A model generated the notes under the pieces. It was not told the DNA's origin. It worked only from the letters and a program-made list of their open reading frames with translations, and did not search any database. From Desulfobacteraceae bacterium UBA2771 (GTDB lineage: Bacteria; Desulfobacterota; Desulfobacteria; Desulfobacterales; Desulfosarcinaceae): DNA of 6,305 nt. This document shows positions 1 to 5,490 of this stretch, piece by piece. The first letter of the stretch is position 1; the number at the start of each line of letters is the position of its first letter. Location of the stretch: contig DEIP01000099.1 in NCBI GenBank assembly GCA_002352605.1, forward strand, positions 15,756 through 22,060, given 5' to 3'. The position numbers and the translations under genes are program-made.

Positions 1-149
1 GTATTAATAAACACTTGATCCACATCGGGTCCGTAAGATTTCAAGGTATTGACCAGTTCATGGGCGGAGGTGCCGTCGAAGTCTCCGTTAAGGGTGAGAT
101 GGACACTGTTATTGCTTTTAAGTTGGAAAATCTTGAAATTCATGGCCAT
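1..149 (-). CDS. STAS-like small protein, 5' part only (runs off the left edge)
   Basis: Reading the minus strand from ATG at 149, the frame stays open for 49 codons to the window edge, so only the N-terminus is seen. The protein begins MAMNFKIFQLKSNN and continues through HLTLNGDFDGTSAHELVNTL to VDQVFIN. The pattern of a beta strand, the turn NGDFDGTSAHEL, an amphipathic helix and then a strand VFIN resembles the start of STAS/anti-sigma-antagonist-type domains, where a short strand precedes D-x-x-[ST]-[AS]-x-x-L. A second ATG lies at 143, but AAAGGTAGG ends 6 bases before 149 and decides that start. The plus-strand frames here are shadows. A sigma-54 promoter at 362-377 points at this gene. 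Function is unknown: STAS-fold proteins bind partner proteins in phospho-switches or sense ligands, and whether this one has a phosphorylatable serine further on cannot be seen. Confident that it is a gene; moderately confident of the fold. Confidence 0.72.
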   Translation of the reverse strand, partial: MAMNFKIFQLKSNNSVHLTLNGDFDGTSAHELVNTLKSYGPDVDQVFIN

Positions 150-242
150 CGGTTGCCTACCTTTCTGCCGCCCACCGGCGGCATCATCCGATTGCCGGAA
201 CGGCTATTCCGTGATGGACGATATGCCCGTCAAATCGGGAAG

Positions 243-351
243 GTATGAAGCGGCGGGAGGCGCAACGCAGGCAATTCCATTTCAGATCCGCAAATATCAA
301 CCACGCAATTTCCACCGGCACACCGGGCAAGTTCCAGATGCCGCTTCATAC
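243..351 (-). other. Structured leader of the minus-strand transcript closed by a 12-bp inverted repeat
   Basis: GTATGAAGCGGC at 243-254 is the exact reverse complement of 340-351, with 85 bases between the arms. On the minus strand the outer arm begins at 351, which is the +1 predicted from the sigma-54 promoter, so the nascent RNA would fold its own 5' end into a 12-bp helix. Between this element and the start codon at 149 there are further short hairpins, for example CGGAA/TTCCG at 196-200 and 207-211. There is no T-run after the helix, so it does not look like a terminator. It could be an mRNA-protecting 5' structure, a regulatory leader or an sRNA body. It matches no riboswitch class that I recognise. 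Confidence 0.45.
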
Positions 352-361
352 GGATCCTATC

Positions 362-377
362 AGCAATGATGGTGCCA
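362..377 (-). promoter_or_regulatory. Sigma-54 (RpoN) promoter, -24/-12, for the STAS-like gene
   Basis: On the minus strand, 377 to 362 reads TGGCAC, five bases, then TTGCT. The consensus is TGGCACG-N4-TTGCW. All fixed positions match except the G after TGGCAC, which is C here, and the GG-to-GC distance is exactly right. The -12 C is at 363, so +1 falls at about 351, leaving a leader of about 200 bases before ATG 149. Sigma-54 promoters need an AAA+ enhancer-binding protein; a palindrome at 428-449 is well placed for one. Confidence 0.75.
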
Positions 378-427
378 TTTCCGGACACGCCTTTCCGTTT
401 TAACATATTTCTATTAATATTAATTGA

Positions 428-449
428 TTAAGCACCTGCGGGTGCTTAA
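428..449. promoter_or_regulatory. 22-bp palindrome, candidate enhancer-binding-protein site
   Basis: TTAAGCACC at 428-436 and its exact complement at 441-449 flank the four bases TGCG. The centre lies about 87 bases upstream of the +1 predicted for the minus-strand sigma-54 promoter, the usual range for NtrC-class activator sites. The core GCACC...GGTGC resembles the NtrC box, which has TGCACC and GGTGCA around five bases rather than four. The DNA between this site and the promoter (about 395-430) is very AT-rich and includes the 12-base palindrome ATTAATATTAAT at 413-424, so it could be bent by IHF. An alternative reading as a terminator hairpin is weaker because neither strand has a T-run directly after it. 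Confidence 0.5.
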
Positions 450-565
450 CGGCAACCGCCTGTCGCAGGAAGCCATGTGGAATTATTTACCCACTATCCG
501 TATAGATGCAGGTCATCAAAAGAAATTTTTTCCCTAACGGCCGGCAGTCCGATGGCATTACAAAC

Positions 566-592
566 TAAAGTTTTCAGCAGACCATCCGATGA
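566..592 (+). promoter_or_regulatory. Sigma-28 (FliA) promoter upstream of the FapA-family gene
   Basis: TAAAGTTT at 566-573 is an exact match to the flagellar sigma-28 -35 element. After exactly 11 bases comes TCCGATGA at 585-592, which matches 6 of 8 positions of the -10 element GCCGATAA, including the CCGAT core. Transcription would start near 599, about 80 bases before the ATG at 682. A much weaker tandem match has GTTT at 607-610 and GCCGATCT at 622-629 with the same 11-base spacing. The location directly before a FapA-family gene supports the call. Confidence 0.75.
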
Positions 593-681
593 TAGCCCCA
601 GTCGGTGTTTAATTTGATGCGGCCGATCTCTGTTTCTTCAACTTTTTTGTGAATTCCTCAGCGCCGATGGAAATGTCACCT

Positions 682-2544
682 ATGACCGCTAAAAAAGAAA
701 ACCGGTTTAACGTGATTGCACTGGAGATGAATTTTATCGACCAGGTAGCATTGGACAGTGCCCTGGCGGTCCAAGCGCACGTTTTCAAAAAAACGCAGAT
801 GAACGTACCCATCGATGCTATCCTTATCAAAATGGGATTTCTTTCCCCTGACAAACGCGACGAAATCATTCGGATGCAACGCAAATTTGACAGCGACACC
901 ACCGCCGGGAACAAACCCGAAACGCCCGAAAAGAAGGACAAGCCCGCACGGCCCGCCAAAAAGGACGGCAGCACCTTGGATATCGACGTTTCCAAGGACA
1001 AGCTGATGGCCCTGGTCCATATTGACGGCGACGTTCGGGCAACGATGTTCGACATCAACGATGTACAAATCATGCTCCACTCCTATGGCATTCTTCACGG
1101 CATCGCAGACGATGCACAGATCAAGGCATTCTTAAACGGTGAATTCAGTGTCGGTGAACAATGGACCATTGCATCCGGCACCAAACCAATCCCGGACACC
1201 CCACCGCACACTAATTACCATTTTGATACGGACCCGATAAAAATCGGCACATTGACCGAAGACGGTCTGATGGACTGGAAAGATCGTGGACAGTTGCCCC
1301 AGGTCAAGGAGGGAGATCTGCTTGCCGAAAAGATTCCAGGTCTCAAAGGTGAGGCGGGCATGGATGTATATGGGAAAACAATTCCCATTCCCAAATTGCG
1401 GGTGCAACGCTTCAAGTGCGGGAAAGGGGTCCGGCGATCGGCGGACGGCATGCAGGTGCATGCCAAGTTATCCGGCCTCCCCACACTTTCCATTACCGGT
1501 GAAATCTCGGTAATGCCGACCCTTCATATCGAAGGCAACATTTCCATTGAAACCGGACATGTGGAATTTGACGGACACATCGACGTCGCCGGTGCCGTCG
1601 AGAAAGGATACCGGGTAAAAGGGAGTAGCCTGCGGGTCGACGAAATTCACGAGGCTCATATCGAAATCGACGGAGATATTACCGCAATTAACGGTATTTT
1701 TGGTTCCACCATCCGATCCGGCGGCAATCTGAAAGCCGGACATATTCACAATACCGACATCATCCTGGCCGGTGACATAGCCGTGGAAAAGGAGATCATC
1801 GAATCGAAGATTGAAGCCAATGGCCGCTGCCTGATTATCGATGGTATCATCATCTCGTCCACCGTCTCCGCCAAGATGGGAATCAGCGCCATGGAGATCG
1901 GTACGAAAGCCTCTAAACCCAGCGAATTGATCGTTGGGATTGACCGGCAGCTGGAAAGAGCGGCGGATGCCGTCAAAACGGAAATTCAGGCGATCAAGGC
2001 GGCGCTTGAAAACCGGCCAAAACTGCTCAAGAACCTTAAAAAGCAGTCAGACCAGCTCAATACCCGGTTAGGAGAAGTCGCCCAGCTACAGGATAAATGC
2101 ATGGTTCAGCGCCGGCATCTTCAGGAAAAAGTCGAAGCCGGCCTGCTGAAAAAAGGCAGTGCCGCCGCAGAAAAACTTCAAAAAAACATCACGGAATTGA
2201 AAGCCAATCAGGATGCCTACGATCAGGATGTGGCCCGGCTCATGGACGAGGATGAATCGATCGGCCGGGAAATCGCCGAAACTGAAACGGCAATTGCCGA
2301 AAGCGCCACGACCCTCCAGGCGTTGAACGCCAAATTGGATGTGATCACCGAAACCCAGGAAAGGAACCATGGTGTAGCGATGGTCAAGCTCGGGGGAAAC
2401 ATCTTTTCGGGAAGCAAAGTCACCGGTCCGCACAGTGCACGGGTCCTTCGGGAGGACCTCAAGCGGCTGTCCATCGTCGAAACGGACAAACCGGACCATG
2501 ATGGGGCAAAACGCTGGCGATTTGATTTAAATCCATTTCGATAG
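682..2544 (+). CDS. FapA/DUF342-family polymer-forming protein with extra N-terminal two-helix repeats
   Basis: The protein has about 620 residues. Residues 1-72 carry two copies of a helix-turn-helix repeat (ALEMNFIDQVALDSALAVQ and LIKMGFLSPDKRDEIIRMQ) like the N-terminal domains of GspE/MshE ATPases. A Lys/Pro-rich linker follows (about 74-96). Then come the FapA N-terminal domain (about 98-239, including EKIPGLKGEAGMDVYGKTIP), a right-handed beta-helix-like stretch of short G/I/D-rich strands (about 240-408), a long Glu/Lys/Gln-rich coiled coil (about 421-565) and a short C-terminal beta region (RNHGVAMVKLGGNIFSG onward). The order FapA domain, beta-helix, coiled coil is standard for the family; the N-terminal repeats are an addition. 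There is no signal peptide or membrane segment, so it is probably cytoplasmic. The family is named after Vibrio FapA, needed for polar flagellum formation; the exact role here is unknown. The frame is open from 613. GTG 649 and ATG 667 have no ribosome site and ATG 673 has one too close, so ATG 682, with GGA at 669-671, was preferred, weakly. Confidence 0.9.
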   Translation: MTAKKENRFNVIALEMNFIDQVALDSALAVQAHVFKKTQMNVPIDAILIKMGFLSPDKRDEIIRMQRKFDSDTTAGNKPETPEKKDKPARPAKKDGSTLDIDVSKDKLMALVHIDGDVRATMFDINDVQIMLHSYGILHGIADDAQIKAFLNGEFSVGEQWTIASGTKPIPDTPPHTNYHFDTDPIKIGTLTEDGLMDWKDRGQLPQVKEGDLLAEKIPGLKGEAGMDVYGKTIPIPKLRVQRFKCGKGVRRSADGMQVHAKLSGLPTLSITGEISVMPTLHIEGNISIETGHVEFDGHIDVAGAVEKGYRVKGSSLRVDEIHEAHIEIDGDITAINGIFGSTIRSGGNLKAGHIHNTDIILAGDIAVEKEIIESKIEANGRCLIIDGIIISSTVSAKMGISAMEIGTKASKPSELIVGIDRQLERAADAVKTEIQAIKAALENRPKLLKNLKKQSDQLNTRLGEVAQLQDKCMVQRRHLQEKVEAGLLKKGSAAAEKLQKNITELKANQDAYDQDVARLMDEDESIGREIAETETAIAESATTLQALNAKLDVITETQERNHGVAMVKLGGNIFSGSKVTGPHSARVLREDLKRLSIVETDKPDHDGAKRWRFDLNPFR

Positions 2545-2789
2545 ACCGTCGTTTGATCTTCTGAGCAATTCATTCCAACCACCCCAAATTATTTTTTTCA
2601 CACCTGTCGTTTCAAGATAAAGTATTTTGTTCAATTTCATAGGTTTAAAATTTTTTTGGTCAAACAGATCTCCCTAACCGAATGATGCCCCCTCGACTTG
2701 CGCCCCCATCGGAAAGAAAATTGGCCGGCACCGGTGGATCAACCAGCGGTCATCGGTTTTCGGAAGCACGCCCGAAAGCGTTTAAGTAC
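2545..2789. other. AT-rich intergenic spacer without a supported gene
   Basis: Between the FapA-family gene and the HU promoter lies non-coding DNA with T-rich tracts at about 2588-2598 and 2650-2657. No stem precedes these tracts, so I see no clear intrinsic terminator for the upstream gene. The only ORF here, starting at 2682, lacks a ribosome binding site, has no recognisable fold and runs through the HU promoter into the HU ribosome site, so it is not called. Confidence 0.5.
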
Positions 2790-2818
2790 TTGACGAACAT
2801 GGCATTTGCAGATATACG
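2790..2818 (+). promoter_or_regulatory. Sigma-70-type promoter for the HU gene
   Basis: TTGACG at 2790-2795 (5 of 6 to TTGACA) and TATACG at 2813-2818 (4 of 6 to TATAAT) are separated by the ideal 17 bases. The start would fall near 2825, leaving a leader of about 45 bases before the HU start at 2871. This is the best pair of elements in the spacer. Confidence 0.6.
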
Positions 2819-2855
2819 GTGCCATCCTAAAGGTCAATCAATCAACACTTTTAAC

Positions 2856-2863
2856 GGGGGGAG
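2856..2863 (+). promoter_or_regulatory. Strong ribosome binding site of the HU gene
   Basis: GGGGGGAG lies seven bases before ATG 2871. It is the strongest Shine-Dalgarno match in the window and fixes the HU start. An ATG at 2864 directly after it opens only a four-codon frame and is taken as chance. Confidence 0.8.
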
Positions 2864-2870
2864 ATGAACG

Positions 2871-3140
2871 ATGAATAAAGGTGAGTTAATCAATGAAGTG
2901 GCCAAGATCGTTTCGACTAAAAAACAGGCGCAGGAAGTTGTCGACTGTGTTTTCTCCGCTGTCACCGACACCTTGAAAAAAAATGAGCCGGTTCAGATCG
3001 CCGGCTTCGGCAGTTTCAAGACCGCCAAACGTGAAGCCCGAACCGGCCGTAATCCTCAGACCGGTGCCGAAATTAAAATTGAAGCCAGAATGGTTCCCAA
3101 GTTCGTACCGGCAAAAGCGCTGAAAGATGCGGTAAAATAG
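2871..3140 (+). CDS. HU-family DNA-binding protein
   Basis: The 89-residue protein has the usual HU/IHF length and the full family layout. It begins MNKGELINEVAK (helix 1), then a second helix carrying VVDCVFSAVTDTLKKNEPV, the strand motif QIAGFGSFKT (about residues 42-51), and the DNA-embracing arm with RTGRNPQTG (about 57-65), whose proline intercalates at DNA kinks in known HU and IHF structures. It ends with the C-terminal helix VPAKALKDAVK. HU binds DNA with little sequence preference as a dimer, bending and compacting it. The N-terminus and arm look more like HU than either IHF subunit. The start is set by GGGGGGAG at 2856-2863, seven bases before the ATG, an unusually strong ribosome site that fits an abundant protein. 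The gene has its own promoter and terminator, so it is probably monocistronic. Confidence 0.96.
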   Translation: MNKGELINEVAKIVSTKKQAQEVVDCVFSAVTDTLKKNEPVQIAGFGSFKTAKREARTGRNPQTGAEIKIEARMVPKFVPAKALKDAVK

Positions 3141-3167
3141 CATTTTCAGTTAGTTTGTCAGGACAAT

Positions 3168-3195
3168 AGGCAGGGCAAGCGACCCTGCCTTTTCT
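3168..3195 (+). terminator. Intrinsic terminator after the HU gene
   Basis: AGGCAGGG at 3168-3175 pairs perfectly with CCCTGCCT at 3183-3190 around a seven-base loop, and TTTCTT follows. This GC-rich 8-bp stem with a T-rich tail is a standard Rho-independent terminator, 28 bases after the HU stop codon. Confidence 0.88.
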
Positions 3196-3302
3196 TATGA
3201 TTGGGGATACCGTTTATTTTCTGCCCGTTGCGGCCCGTGGACAGTAAGCAGCGGGAACTTTGCGCATTTTCCTGTTCGCGACTACTGCATCACGGCTTCA
3301 CG

Positions 3303-3332
3303 TTGACTTTCACCATGGGGGTTGCTAATACT
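3303..3332 (+). promoter_or_regulatory. Candidate promoter of the RNB gene, start at or next to its ATG
   Basis: TTGACT at 3303-3308 (5 of 6) is followed after 18 bases by AATACT at 3327-3332 (4 of 6, with the important second A and final T). The overlapping TAATAC at 3326-3331, with 17 bases, is an alternative. Either would start transcription at about 3337-3340, on top of ATG 3340. This argues against the in-frame TTG at 3322 as the start codon and suggests a leaderless mRNA. Confidence 0.4.
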
Positions 3333-3339
3333 GTCGATT

Positions 3340-5319
3340 ATGGAATCAGGTGAAATTGTAGAATATATTGACGATCAAAAGATCATCTGCGCGGTAGTAA
3401 TGGAAGGTGGCAACCAGAAACTCCGGCTGTTGACCGAGCACAACCGGGAAGTAAAAATGGCCTCTCGACGGTTATCACACCGGGGAAAAACTCGCCTGAA
3501 TCCGTCTTTGGGAAGAAACCGGATAGTAGAATCGCTTCGGGCGTTATCGCTTAAACGAAACGCCATCGCCGATGAAATCGAAATCGAAGACCTTTGGAAA
3601 ATCCTGAACCAGGAACAGACATGGATCGATCTGCAAACCATGACCGGCCTGTGTTTTCCAAAAGCATTGGACGATAACCATGAATCGGGGGTAATCCGCG
3701 CTATTTTCAAAAGCCGGCGCCATTTCAAATTCAAGCCCGACCGATTCCTGCCCCATACCGAGGCACAGATGGCTGCCGCCATGACGATGGAACAAAAGGC
3801 CGCTCGCCAGGAACGACTGATTGTCTCCGGGGCAGCATGGATCCGGTCCGTACGGTCAGGCTCGACCGATGAATGGCCGCCATGTCACCAGGAACTATCG
3901 GGAATACTCAAATCCTACTACCTGTTCGAAAAAGAAAGCCCCCACTACAGCACCGCCAGAACGATCATAAAAAATGCTGGTATCACATCGGCCGAAGCCA
4001 TCTTCAAGCATCTGGTTGCCGTGGGGGTATGGACGTCAGACGAGAATGTGGATCTGCTGCGATATCATATACCCGAGGATTTTTCGCCGCCGGTACTCGA
4101 ACTGGCCCAATCGGTACCGACGGCGGACACCTTCGAAGACAGCGGACGGGTGGATCTGACCCACATAAAAACCATCACTATCGACGGCCAGTCCACCCTG
4201 GACTTTGATGATGCCTTGAGCATTGAGACCCGGGACGATCACTTTCTGGTGGGGATCCACATCTCCGATGTTGCCCAGTATATCAAAAAGGGAGACCTGC
4301 TGGACCGGGAGGCGCGGTCACGCGGCAGTTCCATCTATATGCCGGACAACCGAATCTCCATGGCGCCACCGTTGCTGGCGGAACATCGCTTAAGCCTAAA
4401 AAAAGATCACCTCAGACCGGCCATCAGCACCATGGTGAAGATCAGCCTGTCCGGCGACTTCATCAGCTACGACATTTTTCCCTCGATCATCCGCGTCGAC
4501 CACCAGCTCAGCTATTTCGAAGCCAACATCAGCTCAGAAGAGGATCAGGCCATTGCCGTCCTCTACGATATCGCCACCCGCTTCAGGGAGACCCGTTTGA
4601 GTCAGGGCGCCATCCAGATAACCCTTCCTGAAATAAACATCTGGCTGGATGAATCCGGCGTTCCCGTGGTCAATCGGGTGGACCGCGAGAGCCCGGGCCG
4701 AATGCTTATCGCCGAAATGATGATCCTGTCCAATTGGCTGTCAGCCCGGTTTTTATCGGAAAACAACACCCCGGCCATTTTCAGGTCACAGCCCAAACCC
4801 AAAAACCGTATTCTTAAAAACGGCACGGGCACCCTTTTCCAAAACTGGATGCAACGCAAATTGCTCAATCGCTTTGTTCTACGGCCGAAGCGGGATCATC
4901 ACTGCGGACTGGGGCTTGATGCTTACGTAACCGCCACTTCACCCATCAGAAAGTATTTCGATCTGGTCACCCAGCGCCAACTCCGGGCGGTGCTGGGCCT
5001 TGAAGCGGCATACACGGAGAAGGAGATCGAAGCGATTATTGGGCAGTTGGCCCAGCCCATGGCCGACGTCGGCCGAATCCAGTTTCGCAGAAACCGCTAC
5101 TGGCTGCTCAAGCACCTGGAGGGGCGAATCGGTGAAAAAGAGGAGGCCATCGTGTTGCAGCGGCGGCGAAATGCCTATTCCATCCTGCTTAAGGCATACA
5201 TGATCGAGTGTCCCCTGCCCCAGTCCAGTGGCATCGACCTGAAGCCCGAGGATCTGGTTCAGGTCACCATCCAGCACGTTAACGCACGCAACAACACCCT
5301 GTCCGTATTCATGGGATAA
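3340..5319 (+). CDS. RNase II/R-family 3'-5' exoribonuclease (RNB domain)
   Basis: The protein has about 659 residues. It begins with a small beta-barrel-like domain (MESGEIVEYIDDQKIICAVV...), followed by helical and winged-helix-like segments up to about residue 245. The RNB catalytic domain starts near 270 and carries TIDGQSTLDFDDAL. Its aspartates D282, D288, D290 and D291 have the same spacing as the metal-binding D201, D207, D209 and D210 of E. coli RNase II. SIYMPDNRISMAP supplies the tyrosine that stacks on the RNA 3' end, and TATSPIRKYFDLVTQ (about 532-546) is the family signature including the catalytic-loop arginine. The last 50 residues look like a reduced S1/OB domain (LKPEDLVQVTIQHVN). 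The enzyme should degrade single-stranded RNA processively in the cytoplasm. It is near the length of RNase II and much shorter than RNase R, and the N-terminal helix-turn-helix recalls the compact Deinococcus-type enzyme. ATG 3340 was chosen over TTG 3322, which lies inside the promoter; neither has a well-spaced ribosome site. Confidence 0.93.
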   Translation: MESGEIVEYIDDQKIICAVVMEGGNQKLRLLTEHNREVKMASRRLSHRGKTRLNPSLGRNRIVESLRALSLKRNAIADEIEIEDLWKILNQEQTWIDLQTMTGLCFPKALDDNHESGVIRAIFKSRRHFKFKPDRFLPHTEAQMAAAMTMEQKAARQERLIVSGAAWIRSVRSGSTDEWPPCHQELSGILKSYYLFEKESPHYSTARTIIKNAGITSAEAIFKHLVAVGVWTSDENVDLLRYHIPEDFSPPVLELAQSVPTADTFEDSGRVDLTHIKTITIDGQSTLDFDDALSIETRDDHFLVGIHISDVAQYIKKGDLLDREARSRGSSIYMPDNRISMAPPLLAEHRLSLKKDHLRPAISTMVKISLSGDFISYDIFPSIIRVDHQLSYFEANISSEEDQAIAVLYDIATRFRETRLSQGAIQITLPEINIWLDESGVPVVNRVDRESPGRMLIAEMMILSNWLSARFLSENNTPAIFRSQPKPKNRILKNGTGTLFQNWMQRKLLNRFVLRPKRDHHCGLGLDAYVTATSPIRKYFDLVTQRQLRAVLGLEAAYTEKEIEAIIGQLAQPMADVGRIQFRRNRYWLLKHLEGRIGEKEEAIVLQRRRNAYSILLKAYMIECPLPQSSGIDLKPEDLVQVTIQHVNARNNTLSVFMG

Positions 5320-5416
5320 GGACCTCGGAAATATTAAAGCGGTTCTCGCCGTTTATCTCCTCCTTTATCAACCATCCAATTACCGGTGCAGCGAATATAG
5401 GGGGGAGCAAGAATTT
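5320..5416. other. Short intergenic spacer after the RNB gene
   Basis: Only a weak hairpin is visible: AAGCGG at 5337-5342 against CCGTTT at 5349-5354, with one G-T pair and a six-base loop. It lacks a proper T-run, so a terminator is possible but not supported. A run of six G lies at about 5400-5405. Confidence 0.3.
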
Positions 5417-5436
5417 ATCCTTGACCCTCGAAGGAT
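5417..5436. promoter_or_regulatory. Candidate TetR-family operator (6-8-6 inverted repeat)
   Basis: ATCCTT at 5417-5422 and its exact complement AAGGAT at 5431-5436 flank eight bases. The 20-bp site covers the -35 box TTGACC and half of the promoter spacer. TetR-family dimers commonly bind palindromes of this size over their own promoters, so autorepression is the natural reading. The six-base arms are short enough that chance is not excluded. Confidence 0.45.
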
Positions 5437-5449
5437 TATTCACTATAGA
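5421..5449 (+). promoter_or_regulatory. Sigma-70-type promoter of the TetR-family gene
   Basis: TTGACC at 5421-5426 (5 of 6) and TATAGA at 5444-5449 (4 of 6) are separated by exactly 17 bases. Transcription would start near 5456, about 35 bases before the start codon at 5491. Confidence 0.6.
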
Positions 5450-5490
5450 GACGCTCTTAAAATAAATCACATTCAGGAATCAAGCGAACC

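Noticed and set aside
230..349. 39-codon minus-strand ORF inside the leader, with AGGA before its ATG
   Set aside because: It would begin two bases after the predicted +1, so its ribosome site would not be transcribed from that promoter, and the product has no recognisable features.
49..369. 106-codon plus-strand ORF at the left end (and the overlapping 15-248 ORF)
   Set aside because: They lie antisense to the STAS-like gene and its leader, lack ribosome sites and show no recognisable protein pattern; the minus-strand frame is clearly the protein-like one.
428..480. Cyclic di-GMP (GEMM) riboswitch before the FapA-family gene
   Set aside because: Hairpins and a GGCAACC string are present, but the conserved second half (GGGACGCAAAGCC type) is missing, and the region lies upstream of the sigma-28 start, so it would not be in that transcript.
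609..1098. Long minus-strand ORFs of 154 and 140 codons
   Set aside because: They are antisense shadows of the FapA-family gene, whose frame encodes a coherent multi-domain protein.
2682..2867. 61-codon plus-strand ORF before the HU gene
   Set aside because: It has no ribosome binding site, no recognisable fold, and runs through the HU promoter and ribosome site.
3224..3255. CCCGTTGC / GCAGCGGG near-perfect inverted repeat with a 16-base loop between HU and RNB genes
   Set aside because: It has one G-T pair, a long loop and no T-run, and no positional relation to a promoter; chance is likely.
3322..3339. TTG start at 3322 for the RNB gene
   Set aside because: It lies between the -35 and -10 boxes of the likely promoter, directly abuts the G-run, and adds six residues that do not fit the typical start of the family.
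5337..5354. Terminator after the RNB gene
   Set aside because: The six-pair stem includes a G-T pair and lacks a T-run.
5431..5453. T7-like promoter core CACTATAG
   Set aside because: Only the core and a few bases match; the upstream recognition part agrees at 4 of 10 positions, and a good sigma-70 promoter explains the TATAG.
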